In this document: piece after piece, positions 49,501 to 57,677 of the stretch
How positions within the stretch are numbered: the first letter of the stretch is position 1
How the letters are laid out: the number at the start of each line of letters is the position of its first letter
From: Hyparrhenia diplandra
Taxonomy: Eukaryota; Streptophyta; Magnoliopsida; Poales; Poaceae
Length of the DNA stretch: 64,000 nucleotides
Direction: 5' to 3'
Assembly (NCBI GenBank): GCA_015847255.1
Contig: JADLZK010002575.1
Location: forward strand, 1 to 64,000
Made by a program: the position numbers and the translations under genes
Notes under the pieces: generated by a model
What the model was told of the DNA's origin: nothing
Database searches by the model: none
What the model saw: only the letters and a program-made list of their open reading frames with translations

Positions 49501-49529
49501 TTAATATTATGCTATAACAGGTGTCAACA
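46510..49529 (-). mobile_element. LARD-2, left half missing
   Basis: 46510-48102 matches LARD-1 interior from about 34285 to 36017. It is followed by a primer-binding-site region and a full LTR at 48103-49529 ending CAACA. There is no second LTR on the left. Same family and same (minus) orientation as LARD-1, and inserted into the same copia element. The right flank begins gcggc, but no matching left TSD survives. Confidence 0.88.
48103..49529 (-). repeat. LARD-2 LTR (1427 bp)
   Basis: TGTTGGCATTTG...GTGTCAACA. It is clearly homologous to both LARD-1 LTRs but more diverged, including a different stretch near 48880-48960 with repeated taatctatctctaattacat text. Confidence 0.88.
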
Positions 49530-51125
49530 GCGGCCTAAAAATTTTACTGATGGTACTGTTCGATGGGGAATGCAGTCCACTCTTTTTGATGCAGAACCTA
49601 CCACTCTTGATGCAGCTCTCAGGGATTCACGTTGGGTTGATGCGATGGATTCTGAATATCATGCGCTACTCCGGAATGGGACTTGGCGTCTGGTTCCTCG
49701 TCCCCATGGCAAGAATATCATTGGCTCTAAATGGGTCTATAAGGTCAAACGCAAGGCAGATGGGTCAGTTGACAGATATAAAGCCCGTTTGGTAGCTCAA
49801 GGTTTTAAACAACGGTATGGTATTGACTACGAGGACACGTTTAGTCCTGTAGTCAAGGCGGCCACTATCAGATTAATTTTAGCCATTGCGGTTTCTAGAG
49901 GATGGACATTGCGTCAACTTGATGTACAGAATGCATTCTTGCATGGAATTCTAGAAGAAGAAGTTTATATGTCACAACCTCTCGGATATCAAGATAAGTC
50001 AAGACCAAGTTTTGTCTGTAAACTTGATAAGGCAATCTATGGTTTGAAGCAAGCTCGCGGGCATGGTATGCTCGGTTGTGTGGTAAATTAACTGCATTGG
50101 GTTTCATTCCTTCGAAGGCAGATACTTCATTGTTCTATTATAACAAAGGTGGATATTGTATTTACATCTTGGTGTACGTTGATGATATCATTGTAGCCAG
50201 CTCCTCTCAACAGGCTGTTGATGCTCTTTTGAAAGATTTGCAGCAAGATTTTGCTTTAAAGGACTTGGGAGATCTTCACTTCTTTCTGGGTATTGAGGTG
50301 AAGCGCAAGGCAGGGGGATTGATCCTATCACAAGAACGATATGGTTCATATGTTTTGGCCAGGTCCGGGATGAATAAGAGCAAAGCTGTTGATACACCTT
50401 TGCCGAGCAATGAGAAGCTCAACATCGAAGGAGGAACAAAGTTGGGGTCAGAAGATGTAACCTAGTACAGGAGTATTGTGGGTGCTCTTCAGTACTTGAC
50501 ATTGACAAGGCCGGATATTGCCTTTGCCGTTAATAAGGTTTGTCAATTTCTTCACAGCCCGACCACTTTGCATTGGAGTGCAGTTAAACGAATTCTTCGG
50601 TATGTGAATGGGACAAGAAGTTTTGGTCTATACATTCGACCATCACGGTCCATGATGATCAGTGCATTTTCGGATGCGGATTGGGCTGGAGATGTAGATG
50701 ACAGGCGATCTACCGGTGGGTTTGCAGTTTTCCTTGGAGGGAATTTAGTGTCCTGGACTGCGAAGAAACAACCTACCGTATCAAGGTCAAGCACAGAGGC
50801 TGAGTACAAAGCATTAGCTAATGCTACTGCTGAGATGATGTGGGTACAAAAGCTTTTGCTCAAGTTGAAGATCAGACATCCTGCTATGGCTCGGTTGTGG
50901 TGTGATAACTTGGGAGCTAAGTACCTTTCGGCTAATCCTATCTTCCACGTCAGGACGAAACATATCGAGATAGACTTCCACTTTGTTCGGGAAAGAGTTG
51001 CACAAGGTTTACTTGACATCCGGTTTATTAACACAGGAGATCAGGTAGCAGATGGTTTTACAAAGGCTCTTCCTAGTGTGAAGTTAAAACAGTTCAGAAA
51101 CAATCTCAACCTTGTTAGTGGCTGA
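49530..51125 (+). pseudogene. Copia reverse transcriptase and RNase H
   Basis: RT (RVT_2) begins with the RPKNFTDGTVRW linker. It shows GSKWVYKVKRKADGS, DYEDTFSPVVK, LDVQNAFLHGILEEEVYM, and after a one-base loss near 50055 LVYVDDIIVASSS with the catalytic DD near 50180. An in-frame TAG at 50463 interrupts it (CAG in related elements). RNase H follows from 50478 with SDADWAGD, SRSSTEAEYKALA, CDNLGAKYLSANPIFHVRTK and KHIEIDFHFVRE, ending at 51125, 14 bp before the 3' LTR. One frameshift and one nonsense change disable it. Confidence 0.93.
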
Positions 51126-51138
51126 GATTGAGAAGGGG
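51125..51138 (+). other. Polypurine tract of composite copia element
   Basis: agattgagaagggg directly precedes the 3' LTR. Confidence 0.85.
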
Positions 51139-51365
51139 TGTTAAACGATGACATATCTGATGTATAGGATATTCCTAGGACTCTAGCTGATATATTGTAT
51201 TATTGTTGTAATCTCCTAGCTTGTAGGTCAAGTTAGGAATAGGTGCTAGATCCTAATCTGTTGTAACCGAATATCCTCTTGTACATGCCATCGTGGGGGC
51301 TTTGCCCACCTATATAACATGTAACCGAGTCCCTCAACAGGGCAACTCGTTCACCCAATTTTACA
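51139..51365 (+). repeat. 3' LTR of composite copia element (227 bp)
   Basis: Identical to 30022-30248 by direct comparison; TATATAA at 51311-51317. The TSD AGTCT follows at 51366-51370. Confidence 0.96.
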
Positions 51366-51370
51366 AGTCT

Positions 51371-52203
51371 AGTGAGAAGACATAACGGGACACCAATAAT
51401 ACAACTAATATCTCATTACACGCACAAATAGTGCTACTATTGATGGGTTTCATTTTCGACAGGACACTAAGCTACTAGGCATGCTAATGACTTCTTTAGT
51501 TAAGATAGCACATTAAGAATACAAATGCAAATACTAGTTTGTGGCAGTGTGCTTGATGAAAAGTAGAAGCAGGAAGTGTCTCACCCACCCTATCGTGTCT
51601 CACCCAACCCAATCCCCCGCACCAGTACGGGATTGTTTCGCAGTATAAAACTTTCTTCCCTACCTGGTCTGGTGGTGGCCTGTGGTACCAGCGACGGTCA
51701 TCTAGTGTTTCAGACCTTGTATTTTAAGTGTTTTATGTGAATGTTGCAAAAGTTGCTCTGGCTGTTGCATACATTGCAACGACAATTTACGCATGTTGCA
51801 AGCCTAAGTTTCAGGTCTTTCATATGTTTGTTTCAATGTTCAATTTGGATGTCTCAAAAGTTGGTCTGGTGTTGCACATTTTCAAAATGGCTATACATGT
51901 CGTATAGTTCTGAATAGAAAATGTGTGGCCAACCATATAAGCATAAAATAAGTATGATAATATATCTGAACAGATGCACATTTGTGTTGTGGTTTGACGG
52001 GAGAAAGCAATATACAGAAAGCACAGAAAAGTTTTACCATGTCACTTGTATTGGAACTATTTTTTGTATTATTAGGATAACATATATGAGATAGCATTCC
52101 CTAACTGTGCTGTTAGCTTCAAACAGTTGTTTTGTTTCAATTTTTATTATTTATAACAAAGTTGCAATGTAGTTTGCTACAACATGGATCACGCAGTTCT
52201 CTT
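51371..52203. other. Non-coding stretch
   Basis: No gene recognised. Around 51470-51540 the sequence resembles 62750-62820 (ctactaggcatgctaatgac against attaggcatgcatatgac and following), so it belongs to the local duplicated family. Confidence 0.45.
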
Positions 52204-52380
52204 TTCTTGGTAGGTGCCACCAATTTACATGGGACGACCCTATGGTGGAAGGATGTTTTGGAATCATGAGCAGAGCATGTAAAGTGGAGATATACAAGCC
52301 AATGGTAGAGGCCTTGTCGTCTCCAGTTTATAATACATAGATGGCAGCTCCTGGAAGAGGATAGTGCGCTCATTTTTATG
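52204..52380 (-). ncRNA. Candidate PHAS locus I (miR2118-like site)
   Basis: The plus strand at 52204-52228 reads ttcttggtaggtgccaccaa followed by tttac, a consensus-like site with a 3-nt insertion. TATA-like sequences (TTTATA at 52327-52332; minus CATAAAAATG at 52371-52380) lie 100-145 bp upstream. Confidence 0.28.
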
Positions 52381-53212
52381 CTTCTCAGGTTCAGAATAAC
52401 TGTTGCAACCATTTACTCCTTTCTACGTACGCACAGGCGCATGGCTATTGTCAATTTACAGTGCTTTGGTGCCATGCACTAGTACAGAAACACAATACTA
52501 TATGCTCAGTCAGATTTGGTGTAGAAGATGTGGGTTTTTGCTTCGATCTCGGCAGAACACAATAATTATGTAGAGACAAATGAAAGGCGTGTAGGGAGCT
52601 GTGGTCAGAACACAGGTTTCAAATGCCAAGAGTTGAAACTGGGTAGAGACAGATCCCTGTTGGAGTTCCATTTATATATGCTCAGTCAGACTTGTTTTAT
52701 AGTAGTATATATAGTCACAGGATGACCGTACCAACACCTGGGCCATACCTGCCAGCACATTGGTTAGAAATTTTGTGAAAAATAATACCTGCCAAAACAC
52801 TTAAATTTGTTAATAACTCAAATGAATTATTAGTAGAGAATTAAATACATATAGGCGGACAATATATGTAGAAAATTGTCAAGTTGCAGTCTGCCACCCT
52901 TCGGGATGCCGGGTAGGGGACCGGAGGACGACACTACAAATATAAATTATTGCAATACAAATGCATGTAAAGCTAGTTGGTAAGAAACAATCTTACACAA
53001 AATTTTACACCTTGTGATAAATAATACTCAAAACTGAAACCTGCTAGACTAATGAAAATCATTGGTCAACAAAGACACTAAAAAATGATCGGTGTAACAA
53101 TGCAAGCTAGGGTGTACATAGACAAAGAAGATAGTATAGATCCAAGAGGGTGGCCAATTTATGTTCTCAACTGGTACATAAACACTAAAACCTGAAACCA
53201 GCTAGACAAATT

Positions 53213-53337
53213 TGTCGGGCACTCGGCAAATCACACTTTGCTGATTGCCGTGCCTCCTACACATGCGGCAATACAGGCCTTTGCCGAGTGCAAAATGGAT
53301 TGCTTCCGGCAATGCTTTAGCACTCGGCAAACATGGT
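53213..53337. mobile_element. Small insertion with GGCACTCGGCAAA-type inverted motifs
   Basis: gcactcggcaaa occurs in both orientations (tttgccgagtgc) within 125 bp. This motif is typical of the subterminal regions of a grass CACTA group. The segment is missing from the paralogous copy near 63000-63070, supporting an insertion. Exact ends are not defined. Confidence 0.5.
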
Positions 53338-53352
53338 TCAAGGCTATATGAC

Positions 53353-53540
53353 TTCCTTCGGTGCCACCCATTCACAAGAGCCTACCAAGTAGGTGTTCCG
53401 GGCTGACAGCCAGTACGTGACATCATCAATGGTGGATGGGAATGGGATGAGATAGAGGAGACAAACACACACAGCCGTTGAGTGGCTTTGGGGATGAACC
53501 CAGGTTGGGAGAGGATGATAAGGGCTCTCTGTTTTATATA
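53353..53540 (-). ncRNA. Candidate 21-PHAS precursor J (miR2118-like site)
   Basis: The plus strand at 53353-53376 reads ttccttcggtgccacccatt followed by caca, matching 18 of 22 consensus positions if a 2-nt bulge is allowed. The minus-strand box GAGGAGCATATATAAAA (plus 53532-53540 for the TATA part) lies 156 bp upstream. Its paralog at 63078 keeps site, leader and promoter. The minus frame 53344-53562 runs through the leader without a good start and is not conserved as a protein. Confidence 0.45.
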
Positions 53541-54074
53541 TGCTCCTCGGGCACCCCCTCAAATGAAAGGTGTGAGAAGAGGATGGACTGCATGATCTGA
53601 CTCATACCGGCTGACAGTCCACGAACGAATAACAGACTCAAACGCACATTGTTAAATTAATTGGATCAGATGACTGAATAAAATATGTCATTAATATGTC
53701 ATAATAACCCACAATGTACTGTGGCACAACAGGAGCAGATAATGTATAGAAAGCGAAGTACTAGCTAGGGACGATTTGTTCTTGCTGTTAGGTCCTGCTC
53801 CTAATATTGCCATGACAAGACAGTGGTTTCCTATCTTTCCTTGTTGGACTCCAGTCCTTAAAGCTACCATCTAAATGCTACCTGCCTGCTCGCCACCATA
53901 AGAATGGTCAGCAGCGGTCGCATGCACGCAAGTGCCTTCAAGAACACTACCTGCCTAGGCCGCCGTCATTTGTTCGCCAGACAACATCATAAGATCTCCG
54001 GTCAGCAAAGAGCTTGAGGTGCACACAACTCTTTCATTTGTCAGCGCCTCGGTGAGTGTTGCTCACACACACGA

Positions 54075-54083
54075 ATGATATAT
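54075..54083. repeat. Candidate 9-bp TSD, left copy
   Basis: atgatatat, repeated exactly at 54723-54731. Confidence 0.5.
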
Positions 54084-54722
54084 GATTTTTTTTCAATAGT
54101 TGGGGAAAAATTTGATGGCTCACATCGATCGAGAGTGGCTGATCCGACGGCAACAAAGGTAGGAGGCAACAGGAGGCAATCGGACATAGGCAACGGGAGG
54201 CAATTTTTAACGCTCATACGGTGGGCCATATGAGAAAAAGTTGTCTTCCAATGCCTACGCAAATGTGGGGATTAGAATTGAGCGTTAATTGCATTCTGGT
54301 AGTTTTATTTTTTGATGAAGGGTAAAAGGGTAACTCCATAAATAAAAAAATAATAATATTTTGAGTAGTATAGTTACGATGTATGATCTATGTACTCTAG
54401 TTAGATGAGTATCTTCTTCTTATTTTTATTTTTTTGATTGAAGAAAAGAGCTCTATAGTGCTCTAGGGTTCATCCGTCCAAGTTGCGGCCGATGACGAGG
54501 GCGAGGGCGCGGCGGCAGCAGCGGCTTTGGCCAAGGGAGAGAGGCGAGAGTGAGAGCAAGACGTCGGGGTTGGGAGTGGATCGGGGAGGGGAGCGCGGTG
54601 GTGGGCCGAGCAGGCATAGACAACTGAAATGACCAAGATACCCTTTATGATTATAATTAATCAATTGTGGAGGCAATATTGAGAGGCAGTATAAGGCAAT
54701 TTCAAATACTGTAAAAGGGCTC
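54084..54722. mobile_element. Possible Mutator-like / Pack-MULE-type element
   Basis: 639 bp between perfect 9-bp direct repeats, the TSD length of Mutator-like elements. The ends (gatttttttt... and ...aaagggctc) are only loosely inverted, with similarity such as ttttcaatagtt against ttttacagtatt. The interior has a GC-rich block at 54478-54610, unlike the AT-rich surroundings, as in gene-capturing MULEs. The TSD is AT-rich, so chance is possible. Confidence 0.42.
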
Positions 54723-54731
54723 ATGATATAT
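54723..54731. repeat. Candidate 9-bp TSD, right copy
   Basis: Exact copy of 54075-54083. Confidence 0.5.
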
Positions 54732-54809
54732 TACTGTAGGGAGCCGCCCTCTGCCCAGGGAAAGAGTGATGCAAGTGCCTGAATACGCTGAAATTCCATG
54801 GGAGGCCTC

Positions 54810-54978
54810 TTTCTTAGGTGCCAATACACCCATTTACATGAAACAGAACCAAGGTCATGGGGCAGACAGCATGCGGCGAACTCATCAGTAGTGTGGGGAT
54901 ACAGGCAATATAATGAACTCGGTTTTTGAAATCCAGAGAGTGCCCACTAGGAGAGGCGAGAATGGGCTCCGATTTATA
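54810..54978 (-). ncRNA. Candidate PHAS locus L (miR2118-like site)
   Basis: The plus strand tttcttaggtgccaatacac followed by ccatttacat (54810-54837) matches the locus-J-type site with a 5-nt insertion. The promoter block, minus CCTGAGGAGTATAAAT (TATA at 54972-54978), lies about 135 bp upstream and closely matches those at 53532 and 63257. Confidence 0.35.
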
Positions 54979-55597
54979 CTCCTCAGGTTTTGGAAAGTAA
55001 AAGGCACGAGGATACCGGGCATGGAGATCAAAGCCATACAGTAGAATCAAGAACAACAATGTTAATACAGTAAACCAGTTTATCTAACAACTTAATTAGT
55101 TGAAATGTTTGGACTATAGAATATTGTTAAAATCTTTATATAAAAAATGTTGAATAAATAAATAAATTTAAATTTATGTATTGAGAAATTTTACGGTTCT
55201 TATATGAAGAACCTACTAAGAGGAACATAAACTACGGGCCGGAACCAAAATTCAGCGGCCCTGGAGCCAGCTCTAATTAAATTGTAGAGGGTAAACTGAC
55301 ACTTTCTTATAGCAAGAATATTATGCTCATCCAACTCCATCCATTACTTCCCAACTACAGACTGCAGTTGAATTCGCTGGCCATGAATCAGAGCTTATGC
55401 ACGGACTCAAAGTTACCCAATCTGGAGACTATTATATCCTACAGAGCTTAGCACGTCCATTAGTAGTTATCCACCTCAATACCTCATCAATGAACCAAGC
55501 TGAGGGTTGTTCAAGCAGATTCCTGAGAGAATCCTGGATTCCCTGCTCTATGAACACGATTCTGACGTCATGCAACATTGCAGGTATAGGCCTGTCC

Positions 55598-55618
55598 CAT
55601 GATGCCTGTCCCATTAAT
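55598..55618 (-). ncRNA. Candidate PHAS target site M, disrupted by gypsy insertion
   Basis: The plus strand atgatgcctgtcccattaat matches tgatgcct...cccatt of miR2118 with a 2-nt insertion. The gypsy element inserted 7 bp to its right. Beyond that element a TATATATA tract at 61731-61738 would lie about 150 bp upstream of the site in the uninterrupted locus. The paralog at 63811-63992 shows that uninterrupted arrangement. Confidence 0.3.
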
Positions 55619-55619
55619 A

Positions 55620-55624
55620 TTAGT
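55620..55624. repeat. TSD (TTAGT), left copy, of gypsy element
   Basis: TTAGT precedes the 5' LTR and recurs at 61583-61587. A paralogous uninterrupted sequence is at 63820-63842. Confidence 0.95.
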
Positions 55625-55946
55625 TGTAGAGGCTGATGACGCTACGAAGCTGATGCCAGACGAGCTACAGGAGTGATGCCGTCCAAGATAGTTGTCGCAT
55701 CGCGTTTAAGTTTACGTATTCGTGTGTTTACGTTTTCGTGTTACCATGTGGGACCTGTTGTCAGCGTCAAGTCGGAGTCTGTACTTAAACCGGCAATCGT
55801 CATCGAGTCTGTATCGAACATCTGAATTCTGAAATAGAATTGCGAAGCCAAGGCAAGGGGGTTAACCCTGCCCGCTTCGTCGTCGTTTCCATCTACTCGT
55901 GCGTGCTCATGTCGACGGCAATCGCCGGCGGCCACAGGGCAAAACA
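55625..55946 (+). repeat. 5' LTR of gypsy element (322 bp)
   Basis: Starts TGTAGAGGCTGATGACGC and ends AGGGCAAAACA. Confidence 0.93.
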
Positions 55947-55948
55947 AG

Positions 55949-55965
55949 TGGTATCGGATTCGGCG
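55949..55965 (+). other. Primer-binding site of gypsy element
   Basis: tggtatcggattcggcg begins 2 bp after the LTR and resembles the initiator-Met tRNA complement TGGTATCAGAGC at its start. Confidence 0.75.
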
Positions 55966-56660
55966 TTCCTCGGCGGCGCTTGTGGAGTCATCTCACTCGA
56001 CGGCGTCGTCAGTTATCCGGCTGCAACAACTCTGACGAATCAGGTGACCTACCTTCCATTTCCCACCCCGTCCTCGCTGTCGCGACACCGGGTTTGCATT
56101 CGCCTTCACCTCGGTGTTCATCCGGAGGTGCGCGGTACACGGAGGTCTCGGTAGTGCGGGTGCCCGTTAGGGTGTTCGACGCGTTTTGCTTTGGGTCCGG
56201 TGATCTCGATTTTCCAGTGATTTCGCCTCAATCGGTGTTTCCAAACGGCTCTGGTAGGGTTCACTTGAGCAGGACGAGCGGTCTGAGTAATCCACGTTCG
56301 TCTAGCTTAGGATACCGTAAATCCGACCACCGGAACCCGATTGGTAGACTTTTCGTTGATTCCACACTGGCGGCGGTTCTTCCTTGCATCACTAGTCGAT
56401 CTCTGACAAGGGTTGTGGGACGAGTACCCACATGAAATTCCGGAGTCGTGTTGTGATCCTAGTGTTGCAATTTCTAAGGTTCGTGGTGATCTCACGGCAA
56501 GGGTTGGAGAATTCATTCTCGTGTAATTCCGGAGCCGTAGCGTGATCCCAAGTTTTCTGGTTCCAAACTAACCAGTGCTTGTCACAAGTCAGTGTTCTAG
56601 ACAGTCGGGCTGGCTCCTCCAACGCGTCCATCAAAGCAGACAGAGTTTGTCCTGGACGCC

Positions 56661-57677
56661 ATGTCTAGGAGTGCAGAGGCTGAACAGGCGTTTATGGACA
56701 AGGTGCTTGATCAGTTTGACATGCTGTTTGCAAGGGTCAATGACATTGGCGTCACTCAAAACCAGATGAAGTCGCAGATGGATCTAAGCTCTGCAGCCAT
56801 GGATGATTTCACGGTGGAACAACAACGTATTGCTCAGCAAGTCAGGGCCAATGGAGCAGCAGTGGCCCAGTTGACTCTCAGACAATTTGATATTGAAAAT
56901 GGTTTTCCAGAGGGTGCTGAGGATAGCTCTGTTTCTGAAGCTGAAGCTCAAGCTGGGATTGAAAATGTTTTTGCCAAGCAGAAAGGGCCATTTAGAGAAC
57001 ACAGAGCTAGGGACAGACAATCTCATACCAACCATCATTTCAGAAGGGCACAGGAAGGAGACAATTTGCCTCATCAGGCCATGCCTAAAATGCTGTTTCC
57101 TAAGTTTGATGGGACTGATCCAAAAATATGGAAGGATAATTGTGAGGGTTACTTTGATCTATACAAAATACCTGAGGGCATGAAGATCACTGCAGCTAGA
57201 ATTCATTTTGAGGGACATGCAGCTCAGTGGTATCAAGCATACAAGCAGAATCACACATTTCGTAATTGGAATCACTTCTGCTCAGTGGTGGAGGAATTCG
57301 GTTCTGATGATTTTAGGCATGCCTTAAATTCCTTACTGGAACTTAAACAGGATGGTTCAGTAGAGGAGTACACAGAAGCTTTCACAAGTTTACAATACAA
57401 GGTGAACATGCATAATTCTCAATATGATGATTTGTTCTTTGTCACACATTATATGAGGGGATTGAAGGTTGAATTGAGGGGTGTAGTGGAAGCTCAGATG
57501 CCACCAACAGTTCTCAAAGCCTCAATTATTGCCAAGATTCAGCAAGGAGTAGTGGACAGAGCTAGATCCAAAGTCCACAAGCATACACTAATGCCCAAAC
57601 CACAGGTTGGCTATAAACCAGACAGTAAACTGCCTTATCAAGCCAATATGTCCTGGAATGGAAAGACAGGCAGTTGA
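56661..57677 (+). CDS. Gypsy gag (capsid part), 338 codons
   Basis: An open frame from ATG 56661, about 700 bp after the primer-binding site, following a long leader. The N-terminal 70 residues look coiled-coil-like (QNQMKSQMDLSSAAMDDFTV). The retrotransposon gag domain (about 150-290) carries PKFDGTDPKIWKDNCEGYFD and WNHFCSVVEEFG. It ends early at TGA 57675-57677. The zinc knuckle CFSCGEKYSPGHMDVC lies just downstream in the +1 frame (about 57708-57755), so the last part of gag is frameshifted off. Confidence 0.85.
   Translation: MSRSAEAEQAFMDKVLDQFDMLFARVNDIGVTQNQMKSQMDLSSAAMDDFTVEQQRIAQQVRANGAAVAQLTLRQFDIENGFPEGAEDSSVSEAEAQAGIENVFAKQKGPFREHRARDRQSHTNHHFRRAQEGDNLPHQAMPKMLFPKFDGTDPKIWKDNCEGYFDLYKIPEGMKITAARIHFEGHAAQWYQAYKQNHTFRNWNHFCSVVEEFGSDDFRHALNSLLELKQDGSVEEYTEAFTSLQYKVNMHNSQYDDLFFVTHYMRGLKVELRGVVEAQMPPTVLKASIIAKIQQGVVDRARSKVHKHTLMPKPQVGYKPDSKLPYQANMSWNGKTGS

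Larger units (their letters stand above)
30022..51365 (+). mobile_element. Ale/Retrofit-like Ty1/copia element enlarged to 21.3 kb by nested insertions
   Basis: Identical 227-bp LTRs, a 5-bp TSD, primer-binding site and polypurine tract define one insertion. Its own sequence lies at 30022-30722, 37394-about 38100 and 49530-51365. In between are a complete LARD (30723-37393), a truncated CACTA element and half of a second LARD. Gag, part of protease, RT and RNase H are recognisable; the rest of protease and the integrase are missing. Short LTRs and the RT style (WVYKVKRKADGS, MSQPLGYQ-type text) fit the Ale/Retrofit/Hopscotch group. Confidence 0.93.
52955..53790. repeat. Diverged duplication, copy A
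   Basis: Collinear with 62800-63490: shared blocks include gtaagaaacaatcttacac, aatgcaagctagggtgtaca, the miR2118-like site, gatgggaatgggatgagata, the TATA region and gcagataatgtat. Copy A contains an extra transposon-like segment at about 53190-53337. Confidence 0.9.

Noticed and set aside
53344..53562. 72-codon minus-strand frame as a small protein
   Set aside because: It spans the putative promoter, leader and miRNA site. The paralog at 63078 keeps these elements but not a matching start-to-stop frame.
54814..55059. 81-codon minus-strand frame as a gene
   Set aside because: Overlaps the TATA block and site of candidate locus L; no domain, no start context, better explained as non-coding.
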